From contig NC_045138.2 in assembly GCF_008831285.2 (NCBI RefSeq), positions 19,005,934 to 19,069,933 on the forward strand: a stretch of 64,000 nt of DNA, given 5' to 3'. This document shows positions 1-11,043 of the stretch, piece by piece. A model generated the notes under the pieces. The model did not search any database. It was not told where the DNA came from and saw only the letters and a program-made list of their open reading frames with translations. The position numbers were made by a program, and so were the translations under genes. Source of the DNA: Nymphaea colorata (Eukaryota; Streptophyta; Magnoliopsida; Nymphaeales; Nymphaeaceae). Numbering within the stretch: position 1 is the stretch's first letter; each line of letters opens with the position of its first letter.

Positions 1-1705
1 ACAAGTTTATTGTAATTTGATTTGTTTTAATGTGTAACTAAGTTGAATAAAGCTTTCTATCTGAGTCAGTCAGCTACGGTGAAAACTGCAAGAACTCTAA
101 CATCATGCTTTATCAAGCAAACACCTGATGTGTTTAGGTTTCCCCTTTCTGATGGGAAGGACATTCTTACAGATGCAAGTTACTTAATGGGTACTGCTCA
201 CATTTGCAACACAGGTCTTACTTGAAATTACCAGGCTAAGGCGTGACAACTGTGGCAAGAACGCGCCCTAGGTTGGCTAGTCTGGCAGATTCAGAAGATT
301 AATTTGGCATTTTCTCACAAGAAAAGACCTGTACTTTGCAGGTTTTTTGTTGATGTAAAGACACAATGAGTTTTTACAGACAGTTAAAAGATAGGCCACC
401 AGATTGTTATTCTTCACAGAGAATGGTAACATGTTTCTCTGTACAGAAATAGACCCGTGGGGTCTGCCAAGCACCATCCTGCTATTCAGAGAAAAAATGG
501 AGAAATCTGTACTGGTTGTTGCCTTCCCTTATTATTAGGCATTGATAGCTGACAGAAGAAAGAGAGCCACTTGAATTTTTACTGGTTAAGCAGACCCCTG
601 CCAGATTATGTCAATAGAGAACTCTTCACCTTCTTCAGCTTGATGGTCTTAAGTCCAACACCCTTAACTGGTAGGTCGTGGAGCTTTAGTAATGGCTGCC
701 GAAAGGACTTCCTGTTTGTTCACAGACGTTCTTAGTTCTCCCTTCAATTGCTACATGCCTAAATGACAGAGATACTCGAATATAACGCATGTCACCATTT
801 TCCGCGTTTATCATACAAAACCACGGTGACAAAATCAGGCAAACTAAATCTTAAACAGAAATAAAAACTAAGACAGAATCTGAGTAGAGTGAATTGGAGA
901 TTGTTGGTAATGATTTTGCAGATTAGTGGTAGCCTTATCATTGGCTTGATGAAACTGCTAATATCACATTATATCTAAGTTTTAGGGCTTCAATAGCATG
1001 TTTCGAGTATTATTTATGGATACAAAAATGCAAGCGTGCACACATGCACCCAGAAGACACACACATTCACCAGGCAGGTGAATTATGTGAAACAACAACC
1101 AACATTTGAATATGGTATGCTGCATGAACATCACCATCGTAAAAATGGACTAAATGTGTTAACTAAGGTTAAGGCGACCAGAAACTTGTAGCACTTTATT
1201 AAATGAAAAACACTATCTTCATTGACTTCATATTGTTTATTATTGTTTAGATTAAGAACGAAACCAGTGGCCTCTAGAAAATCCACATGACTATCAATTG
1301 GTTGCGTTCTTCAACTGCCCGTGTGCCGCGAATAATCAGATTTTTTTTTTTTTGTTGGAACACTGATTTCAGGCCATCATTTAAGTTACTATGTAGACTA
1401 AGCAACCAATAAATGGTGGAACAGTCTTAGTCAACTCTAATATTTAGCTCAAGCATCTATTATGTGATAGAATACAGTTTTTATCAAATCTTTGATAGAT
1501 TTATTTGGGTCACTATCTGAGAATGGTGTCACTGAACCATAGTCAGACTTACTGGAAGCTTCTGATGCCTTAGAGCATCTTTTACCAGGAAGCTTCCTTC
1601 AGCAGCATTGAAGACAAGATTTTATGCTTGTTAAATATGTTCATGAATTATGAAGAACTTGAAATCAACTCTAATAGAATTGAACAACTTTTTTGAAAAT
1701 TGTAC

Positions 1706-2118
1706 GCAAAATTTGATGCTTGACCAGTGGAAATCTACAATGAACAAGTTGAGCTCGAACTATTGTTCGACTCGAGCTTTATAAGGCGAGCTCGAGCTAA
1801 ACTCAGAAAACTAAGTTTGCATTCGAGCTCATGGAAGCTAGTGTCGCTTGATTTTTTTTTTTTTTTTAATGAATGAAACCCATAAAAAAGGTATTAAAGT
1901 TGATAAAAAGTTATCAACATGCCCCAGAAAATTAAAAAATAGGGAAGACAGAGCCAAGTCGAGTTTACACGAGTCGAGCCCATGGAACTCAAACTCGACT
2001 CATTTATAACTCGATTTTTAACTCAAACTAAGCTCGATTTGTTTAATAAACGAGTCGAGATCGTATCTAATTTACACGAGCGAGTTCAAGTCGAGCAATT
2101 GTACATTCCTACCGGCGA
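1706..2118. mobile_element. Degenerate CGAGCTCG-rich inverted-repeat element
   Basis: The stretch is packed with variants of GAGCTCGAGC and ACTCGACTC. Its two ends are imperfect inverted repeats: the left edge reads about GGAAATCTACAATGAACAAG, and the reverse complement of the right edge reads GGAATGTACAATTGCTCGAC. The same type of element recurs at 27334-27709 and 29216-29581. The last of these has the best-preserved target duplication and suggests hAT-like non-autonomous elements. No coding capacity is seen. The target duplication is not clear here, so this copy is old or damaged. Confidence 0.5.
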
Positions 2119-2561
2119 ATAACTTGGCGTGAATCATATTCAGTACTACAAGATGAATCTGGTCCTGCTATGGGTCTTTGAATCAGAACAAAATTTTGAC
2201 CAGCGGAGATTTGATCCATTTTTCAGTGGAATGAAATGAGTCATGCTATCTCCAATCGGCCATGCTTCCGATGCGCTTATTTGAATGCGAAAACGAAGAA
2301 TCTCTTAAAAAAGTAAAACTTTCTCCTTGTAGAGACAAAATTGTTGGAAGCTGTGGATAAAAATAAAAATGGTTCTTGCTTCAAAGGGAGAAGAACGATG
2401 GGTTATTCAAGGACTTGTAGCTCAATTCGTTACTTCTTTTATTTTTCTCAAAAAGAAAGTTTGGAGAAATTTTCTGAAAAGTTAAATGACCAGTATACCC
2501 CTGATTTGCCAAAGGAAAACCCAACCCCACAAAAAATGGGAAGTGGAAAATAACTTGGTAT

Positions 2562-2604
2562 GAATGACTTATATATATATATATATATATATATAAGTCA
2601 TTCA
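2562..2604. repeat. (TA)n tract inside a perfect 9-bp inverted repeat
   Basis: GAATGACTT precedes, and its exact reverse complement AAGTCATTC follows, a run of about 25 bases of alternating AT. The whole block is one long palindrome that could extrude as a cruciform. Confidence 0.85.
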
Positions 2605-3712
2605 AAGCTCTGTCTATATTCCAATCAAGGTGCATCCTGTTAGCATAATTAAATGCACTGCATGATACAATTCACAGATAATATATATATATATATAGGC
2701 AGAGAAAGGGAAAGGGTCACTGGGCCATGGTTCCACCGAGTCAATTGAAAAAAAAATACATTGAAAAAATTAAAAATTTTTAATTGCGTCATATATTGTT
2801 TGGATTTGAATTCAGTTTACTCCTACCTGGATGTAGAGGTTGGATTGTTCGGACCGCTCTTAAAAAAATCCTGGCTCCGCCTATATATATATATATATAT
2901 AGTCATTTTTTAAGAAGTTTTGTGTACGATATTTTTAGATATAAAATTTGTTTCTTTTATCCATTGACCACAAGATACCAGACCAGATGCTTCTCATAGA
3001 TTCCAATATGCTTGTTATATCAACAAAAAGAAGTGGACAACTTGGTGGCCAACTTACATTAATTTGAAGGGTTGAGGATTCTGGTGGTCGGCTTCGCGGG
3101 AATCTCAAGAGTACAGCTTCTCAATTTCGCAACACTAGCAAATACGGCGTAGACGAATGCAACTTTGTTAACAACATGGAAAATAATACTTTACTTGGTT
3201 GGTAGATATAAATCTTAAAAGTATTGCAGTATTTTTCTTTAGTTACAGAGTAATTTAATTGGAATAAAGTGTTCACGAGCACTTTATCCATATGTAGTTA
3301 CTTTTCTTTGAGCACCACCAACAAGAAAAACAATAGAAAGATCAAATTGGATTTGAACTCAAGAAGGAAAAAATGTAGCCAAAACTTTGTGGTTCACAGT
3401 TCTTATATTACACTCCAATTCCCAGATCTCTCTCTCTCTCACACACACACATACACACACGCACGCAGACGAATACTTATCTCCAGCCATTAGCCAGTAT
3501 GCATGGGGATACATATGTGAGAGATCTAGATGGATGGATGGCCCTAGGATATAAGCTTTATATATAAGAAAATCAAACGATGAGTTTATCTATCTACAGA
3601 GAGTATCTATGTGTGTATGTATGCGTGTGTATCTTGTAATTGACAATTATAAACAATATTATATATAGTAAATGCAGGATTATTCTAATAATGTTCATTA
3701 TTCTACTTGGTG

Positions 3713-3716
<4 letters not shown>

Positions 3717-3775
<59 letters not shown>
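3717..3775. repeat. (TA)n microsatellite, about 59 bp
   Basis: Uninterrupted alternating TA. Open frames across it read poly-(YI) on both strands and are not genes. Confidence 0.95.
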
Positions 3776-3777
<2 letters not shown>

Positions 3778-5514
3778 GCTGTACCCCAAAGACAGGCCAA
3801 AGGAATGCTAAAAGCCTCTCTACGTGGTTGATAAGCGTCCGGTTCCAAAATATATATAAGTTCTTTCCAGATGCAGGAAAAAAATAGGAAAACTAAAAAA
3901 AAAAATAGAAAAACCAAGTTTAAAATTTAATTAGAATTGTCAGATGATTAAATAATCGAATCTATCACGAAAAGCATCATAAATTAGTAACATAAACTAT
4001 CCCTATATACCATCAGCCTTCCTAATACCCTTCTGGTTAAAAGACTTTTAGCTACTGATTTTATTTATTTTGCCGCCCAGAAACATCTGGTGGCTGATTG
4101 ATTGGCCCGATTAAGTCCACTGCTCTAAGAACGAGAATGGTTTCTTATTTTAAAAGGGAAAAAAAATTAAACAATGAGCCTATCATCTAATGTGTAGGTG
4201 TCTATGTTATCATTTCCTATAAAAAACTGGCACGGACATATCTGCATTGCATCAAAATACTTATTTAATTATTCTATTATTTTGATCGCTTTCTTCTCCA
4301 AACTCAACCGTATAAAACAATAAATAAACCTAACACGTCTCCCAATCAAATTTTTTAAGCAGCCACTATAACTCCACTATGTGGTAGGACACTAATTGTT
4401 GTCCCTTCTTATATCATCGTTGTTTCTCTTTTCAGAACTTGTACAAGAAAAGTATCATTGCCTTTGATAATTCTACTTTGAAAAGTAGGTCCCAACTACT
4501 GGCTACAATGTGTAGTTATGAAATCCTCTGCTAATTATTAGAGATTATGATGGGATTAGAAGAGCTCTTTAGTCCCACATTAACGTTGTTTTTTTTTTTC
4601 TTTTTCTTTTTTTTTGGAATCCAAAGAAACTGTATTCGGGTCAAGAGACTTTGTCGTGTTCTCGAACTTATAATTAAACCTGTAAGGCATAGTGCTCTAC
4701 ATAAGGGCCTATGGGCCTACCCCAACTTTGTCTTAAGCAAGCATTTGATGCTCATACTACTACTCAAACCAATAACCAGCTGCCGAGGGGCTGGTAGGGA
4801 CCTTAGCGCCTCCTTCTCCACTTTTCAAAAAAAAAAAAACATGTAAATTTAAAAAAAAATTATCCTATATAAAAATTTTGAAATTTTATAATTTGGGCCC
4901 CCTCATGAAAAATTCTTTGTTCTGTCCCTGCCAGAACCCTTCGAGCTTATGACCTACCTAGGGTTCATTGGTGAATACCGAAAACAACCACACGGGCTGA
5001 AATTTCAATAACTTTTTGCTCATAATTTTAAGAAAGAGACGACATTTCACAATTTTGGTCACACTTTTCATGAGGTAGGGTTCGAGCTGAATTACTATTA
5101 ATTTGAACAAAGTAAAAAAAAAATTGCTGAGTTTTAAATGTTTTACCCACTAGACTACGGTGTATTATTATTTTAGCTAACAAACTTTCTGTTTAATTTA
5201 ATTTAATGAAATTTATCTAGGCATTTATTTGACAGTTTGTCAGTTTGTGTGAAAAGTGTGATTTTCATAAAACAAAAATCAAAATGTAATTACTTTTCTA
5301 AAATTATAGGTAAAAAATAGGCCTAAAAATGGAAATTTCCTTATATTATAGAAGGCGGAGAGGAGAACCACAAATCTCCTAGCACCTGGTTTGGAGTTGC
5401 TTAAAGGTTGGAACTGATGACAGGTAGGAACTCATGACAGGTATTAATGGATGCGCTTATGCTGCCTACAAGCAAGGTGGATATATATATATATATATAT
5501 ATATTTATGAACAC

Positions 5515-5863
5515 CTAGGTGAGGTATAAAATCCAGACCCTTTGATTATGTTTTTTTTTAAATGATTTTTTGCAGTCTAACCATATTGATATGATCTTAA
5601 AATTGGGATGATGCAAAACATATTCTAAGTTAATCATTTGTTCGACTTTAATGGTATTTTTCTAATAAGAAAAAATAAATGGCCCCCATTAATAAAAAGA
5701 ATCAACATTTTTCATTAAAACAACTTGAATCAAACCATGTTTTACATCAAAATAGTCTTCATAAATATGTTAAGATGTTTATATTGTATTTAAAATAGTT
5801 TTTGAACAAAAAATCACTGGATCTGGTTCTTATCTTTGACCTAAGTGTCTGATTTTACCAATC

Positions 5864-5870
<7 letters not shown>
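5515..5870 (+). repeat. Dispersed AT-rich repeat, copy 1
   Basis: It shares a long collinear series of words with 41275-41520 and 62390-62660: CAGACCCTTT (first and third copies), ATATGATCTTAAA, TAAGTTGATCA-like, TTTTTATAATAAGAAAAAA-like, CATTTTTCATAAAAACAACTTGA and ATCAAAATAGT...ATAAATATATTA. It lies between two (TA)n tracts (5481-5504 and 5868-5909). I see no terminal inverted repeats or coding sequence, and I do not recognise the family. Confidence 0.65.

Positions 5871-5909
<39 letters not shown>
5868..5909. repeat. (TA)n microsatellite, about 42 bp
   Basis: Uninterrupted alternating TA at the right edge of a copy of a dispersed repeat. Confidence 0.95.
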
Positions 5910-5912
<3 letters not shown>

Positions 5913-8257
5913 CAATCTTGTTAGAAAACTGCTCGATTCAATCTTGCCTTCCATATTTATTCAAGTTAGAGGACCTCCCTTGCTACAAAACCTACCCACA
6001 ACAAATATCCAATATGATTTTAAGGTTGAACATAAAATCTTATCCATCAAATCTATGAGCATTTCCATTTAAAATCTACTTTATTCTATTCTTTCCCTTT
6101 GTTTATATAAATTCTAAACCCCCCTCTTAGGTTTAAGAGTAAAGAACAAAAGCGTTCATCCCAAGATCAATAAAAAATGGACAATGGCCAATGCAGAACA
6201 ATGTGAAAAGTAAATAAAGCTGGTGAGAACAGAAAAAAATAAAATAATGGGTTCTAGATCGACGAAAAAAAATATTTCTCACCGCAGAAGATTGAAGCCC
6301 CCAACCAACCCTTTATCCTTATAGGGTATGCTTTTGGTGTCTGGAGTGCCGCTCCTATCATATGTGAGTGACTCTTTTTTTGCAGCATAGAAAATTGATG
6401 TGGTGAGTAGTGGCGAAACCAGAATTTTTTTTTGAAATGGACATTACCCTAATTTAGATGTCGAGGACTCACATACATAATACACCAAAGATTAAAAAAT
6501 ATTAATTAAAAATAGGTAATATTTAGCTCCACCTCTGACCTCTTGGATCCAACTAAGAAACTCCTTTGACGGGACCAAATAAAACTATCGATCACAAGCG
6601 AAGGCAGGAAACGGTAAGATCGTTTGCATTAATCTCCAAACTCATCCGCACTAGTTTCAAAGGTAGTTAAAAAATGAACTTCCTTAAATTTTAAATCTCC
6701 ATTATTATTTTCATTTATTTAGACTTCAGCAATGTGCACAAAGCCGGTACATTAGACTCTAGAACAATGTTGTAAAAGCGGACTGCGTCGCACATCATAG
6801 ACCATAGTTTACATTATTAACAAAATATTTTCTTGTTTTCTTGTTTATAAATTTCATTTTTGGAAAATAAATTCATGAGAATTTTGAAATTGGTGTATGT
6901 AATGCCCAATATAAAATTCATATATATGAGTAGTAATTTAAATGAAAGGGGTTGCGTCGAGCCTGACCCCATCACTGACACACGTGCCGTTTTTTATAAC
7001 GTTGCTTTAGATCTTGAATTCAGAAAATGTCAGACTTCGTGGTTGGACCTATCTAAGGGTGGGCACCTGTACCCGGCCTGGTTCAATTCTGTTCATAATT
7101 TATTTTTTAATATTATTATATTTAAATATATATAATTATATATATATGACTGTATACATTTTAAATTATGTTAAAAATATATCTTTTATTTTAATTGAGC
7201 TGGCTAAGCTTAGGTTCGAATTGCAGGTAGTTGGATCGGGCTCAAGCTGCACTCACAGATTGCTGGGCAGCCTGAGTCAGACTCCATATTAGGTCAGCAC
7301 GTTGTCTACACCAATTTCTAGCAATAAAAGTCATACGGCTGCTACATTTAATGTTTGAGTATCTTGCACTCATGAATACCCTAAATTTTATCTGAAGTTA
7401 TGAACGAGAAGGAAAGCCAGCCAGCTCAGAATATTTTAGTAAACTTTTGGTTCATTTGGAAGATAGCGTGAAGCAAACAACTATTTGGGTTTGAAAAAAA
7501 TTAAGATGCAGTTCAGTGAAAAATAGAATTATGCTGCTAAGAAATAACTAAAACATGGTCATTGAATGCTTGATGTTTCCAGTAATTTATTTTTTAGAAT
7601 AATGTATTTTTATGTTCTATTAAATTTTCACAGCAAAAGAAGAAGAAGAATCCGCGTGTGGCGCAGGCTGCATATTTCCACCCCAATTTTGCTTACATGG
7701 TAAAATGATCGTTTAGCGTGGGCTTACATAGTTATAGAGAAAATAGCTTACTAAAAGTTGTTTTCAATGAGTTTTTATCATTGGCATTTGATAAGAAGTG
7801 CATTTGTATGTATTATTGAAAAATACACATTCCGAGAATACGTATTTCAATAAAACTATATCTCATTATAGGAAATATGTTATGACTATGCCGTGTGTTT
7901 GATTGTTAGATCTGGGAACAACATTCATGATCATATATATATAGCACTTTTTATTCTTTAGAATAAGAAAATGGTGCACTAAAACTTTTCTCATTTCATT
8001 TCAGCAAAGTAATGTTAGCAGAATTTTACCATCTTTTCCATTCAAAACTCATCAAGCAAGCACAGAAAAAAGTTGAAATTCAACTAATTATATTTTCCAA
8101 AAGAAAAAAAGCTACAGGATAAACACTCTTTTGTGATCTGAAAGACATAAACAATATATTACGTTTCATTATAAAACATTCTCAGAAGTCACTGAATTAT
8201 GGATCCAAATTAATGAGCTGGTTAGACTGTGGTTAGATTGTTTACATTAATCTCATC

Positions 8258-8494
8258 AACTTCTCTTCTTCGGGTGAGCGAGGGGATTATTCCACCGCCT
8301 CAAAAGCCTCCCCGTTCCCCCTGCCTCTGGGGTCCTGAGCTGCGTCGGTGTCCGTGATAGAACGGTGCACCCTTCAACTTGGATGCCGCGCCCTACCACC
8401 TTAAGACATTTTTAGTATAGCGCCCACGAGAATAGAACTAGAGACCTGCCATATACATGCTCCTAACCTGACCAGCTAATCTATGGCCCTTGGG
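8258..8494 (-). mobile_element. tRNA-derived SINE (minus strand)
   Basis: Read on the minus strand, the head has a pol III A-box-like sequence (TAGCTGGTCAGGTTAGGAGC, 8478-8458). A B-box-like AGTTCTATTCT follows 38 nt later (8439-8429), close to the internal promoter spacing of a tRNA. A unique GC-richer body follows, with no ORF. The flanks look alike (GAAGAAAAAAGTTG before the head, GAAGAGAAGTTGATG after the tail) and may be a diverged target-site duplication. Family name and exact ends are uncertain. Confidence 0.55.
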
Positions 8495-9544
8495 ACAACT
8501 TTTTTCTTCATAGTTGCATCTTTTGTGAAAAAAAAAAAAATCTTATATGCATCAATTTTGTGGCTGTTTTGGAGAATATGAATCTAATTTAAGCTCACCT
8601 ACATTGTTGACATGGTTTTAAGAAAGCTGTTGTTTTCTTCTTCTTATTTTTTCTTCAAATACAAACCCATTCGAATGAATATCTGCATTTGGTGTTTCGG
8701 AGTGAGACGCTATAGTAGGTTGACGTCACAAGAGCTGAAACTGAAATCAACTACCTATCAGCCCCCGCTGTCCATTGCACCAACCTTTCACGGACGAATG
8801 CAAATCAAATCTTGTATTGAATGTTGAATGATTTCCATTTTTCAGCCATTCGTAGACAGCAAACACCAGCATTCAGAAATATTCATACACAAATGCTTTT
8901 ACTGTTTGAACACTATGCAACGCAACAAAAGAAACTATAAACGATCGGATGGCTACCTTCCCTCAGTATAATCTTTTCTTTTCCCTCTATCCAAACGTAG
9001 TTTTAAAAATGAGTCTCAATTTGCGTTCAAGTTTTCAATTGGATCTGAGACAAAGTTGGATCAGATATCTATACTTGTATTCATTTATGCCTAGAATCAA
9101 TTTCTCACACCTTCTACCCGTTTGGCTCACATTTTGATTCTTAGCCTTATGCATCTTAAGAACCCAAATTTTCTTAAACGATGTTCGAGCTTCTCGCTCA
9201 GGTTACCTGAGAACAGGAATTGTGACCGGAGGAAGGAGGGAAGCTATCTATTTTCATGAGTTTCTGCCTTGAATGGAATAACTGCCATTGTTTTTTGTAT
9301 CACTAAGCTTATGGAGGTGACTTGACAGTAAGAAGAACATAGGAAACGTCCAGCTCATGTTCATATAGGATTTTGTAACATGAAAAAGGTTCAAGTTGAC
9401 GGTATATAGCTTCTTACAGAATCTTTACTGCCCATCAGAAAATCGTGATCGATCTAAGAATGGTATCGTAGTTGTTTAGATGTGGGGATCACATCTATGA
9501 ACTTAACTTTGAAAAAAAGAAGTAAATCTTGCACCGCAAAGATT

Positions 9545-9830
9545 AAGCTAGAGAGTTTTGAAAAGTTCTTCAGGAAACGTCTTCTAGCACGTCCAGTCTT
9601 ACAGGAACTGAGATGTAAGTGGCGTTAGAAATCAGGCCCTCTTTCGTTATCTCTCTCTCTCTGACAACACCAAGAGAAGAAAACAAAGAAGAAGATACAC
9701 GTATTTTACGTGATTGGTAGACAAGGTCCTCCTTCGTCCACGGCAACACAGAATTTTTCACTGTCATAGAAGAATCAAAGAACAAGAATTTGCTCCCCTC
9801 TTAAACATAGGGATGAGGGAAAACCTGCAA
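9545..9830 (-). mobile_element. Possible Ty1/copia LTR remnant
   Basis: Read on the minus strand, the stretch contains a CCGTGGACG...CACGTAAA...TCTTCTTCTTTG...TTCTC series that resembles the R-U5 part of many plant copia LTRs, followed by a short tail near 9545. No primer-binding site, gag or reverse transcriptase can be shown nearby, so this would be at most a solo or truncated LTR. The flanking minus-strand frames at 9949-10289 are unrecognised. Confidence 0.3.
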
Positions 9831-10686
9831 AAGGGATAGTTGGATCCGCAGAAATTAGGGATATGTTACACTACCCATTTAATCGACTTATATTTCCTTG
9901 GATGATATGATGATAACTTCTCATCCAACCAGTCATTCTTGGCCATGCCTAGATCCACTTGGAGTCCGATCGACCACTTTCAATCTTGAAGGAGAGCCGC
10001 TTTTCAGGACCTACATAAGTTAAAACCAGTGGACAAGACAATGATATATTGATTAGCTTTACTCCAGCAAACCCCTCAATCTGATTTCCTGCCCTTCTTT
10101 CTTTCTCTTTTGTTTTCTTGTGTTTCCTAGAATGTAGATTGAATGACCCACTTGCTTGAGTATGAGATCCACCTTTATTGGCATCAAGATCTTTTGGTAA
10201 ATAACCAAAAACTTCCCCAATAATTGGAACAGCGAAGAACAATTGCTAAATAGAAAGAGTTCTAAGCTCTTTGTATGTATCTTGTGCAAGGGATTGAGCA
10301 GATTCCATGATTTTGCCTCTTTTATTCCTGTCTAGTTGTGCAAGCAGTTTCTACATCATGACTGGGCCAGCTAGATCAGAGTCAATCCAAGGATCCTGAT
10401 TTATTTTAATTTAAATTCAAAAGCAGCTGACAAGTGGGTACTCCATTTTTTGGTCATTTCCTTTGGTTCCTAGTAGATCTGCAGACTGGTGCTTTAATTA
10501 ATATACAATTGCAGGAAGATCTTGCAAATCCTTGCCTTTGCGATCACTTGAATAAATAAACCAGCTCATAAGTGATGCTGATTAAGTACGCAATCATTTG
10601 AAAGAGTTCGAGTTTGAAGATTAAATAATAAACCACAAAGACTTGGTTGTCTTTCGCAGCTTTTGGCAAAAGCTTAAGGTTTTATC

Positions 10687-11043
10687 CATTGTCACAAAAA
10701 ACGCCGTTTTTTTTAAAAAAACGCGTATTTAACGCCAAAAACAGTTTTGCCGTATAATACCCGTATTATTCCCGTTTTTTTAAAAAAAACGTCAAAAAAC
10801 AAAAAACGCGTATAATACCCGTATAATACCCGTTTTTTGCCGTTATTTTCATTATTTTCCCGTTTTTTGCCGTTTTTTTATTAATTATTATTTTTTTTAA
10901 TTTTTAAGATGTATTAAATGTTTAATTTTTTAAAAAAGTTTACCGAACTTTTTCCGTTTTATTCCCGATATATAAAACTTTGCCGTATTATACCCGTTTT
11001 TTTCCTTGCCGTTTAATACCCGTCCCCGTTTTTTGTGACAATG
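10687..11043. mobile_element. 357-bp MITE with 17-bp TIRs and 8-bp TSD
   Basis: The element begins CATTGTCACAAAAAACG and ends with the exact reverse complement, CGTTTTTTGTGACAATG. Both flanks carry GTTTTATC (10679-10686 and 11044-11051), a perfect 8-bp target duplication. Eight-base duplications are typical of hAT-superfamily insertion, although these termini do not look like the usual CAGGG hAT end. The interior is almost entirely made of short repeated words (CCCGTATAATACCCG, GCCGTTTTTT, AAAAAACGCGTAT) with no ORF, so it depends on an outside transposase. Confidence 0.88.

Larger units (their letters stand above)
1..8250. other. Intergenic, AT-rich, no provable gene
   Basis: No open frame here looks like a known protein or can be joined into a spliced gene with confidence. 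The stretch holds a possible terminal-exon fragment on the minus strand (606-711), a CGAGCTCG-rich element (about 1706-2118), several (TA)n tracts (2571-2595, 2683-2697, 2881-2900, 3717-3775, 5481-5504, 5868-5909), short CT/CA tracts (3425-3465), remnants with hAT-like ends (about 2845-2883, 4860-4930, 6408-6537), and one copy of a dispersed repeat (about 5515-5870). A gene at the extreme left edge, cut by the window, cannot be excluded. Confidence 0.6.

Noticed and set aside
3594..3917. Open frames on both strands across the (TA)n tract
   Set aside because: TA repeats lack stop codons in the YI frame, so these are microsatellite artefacts.
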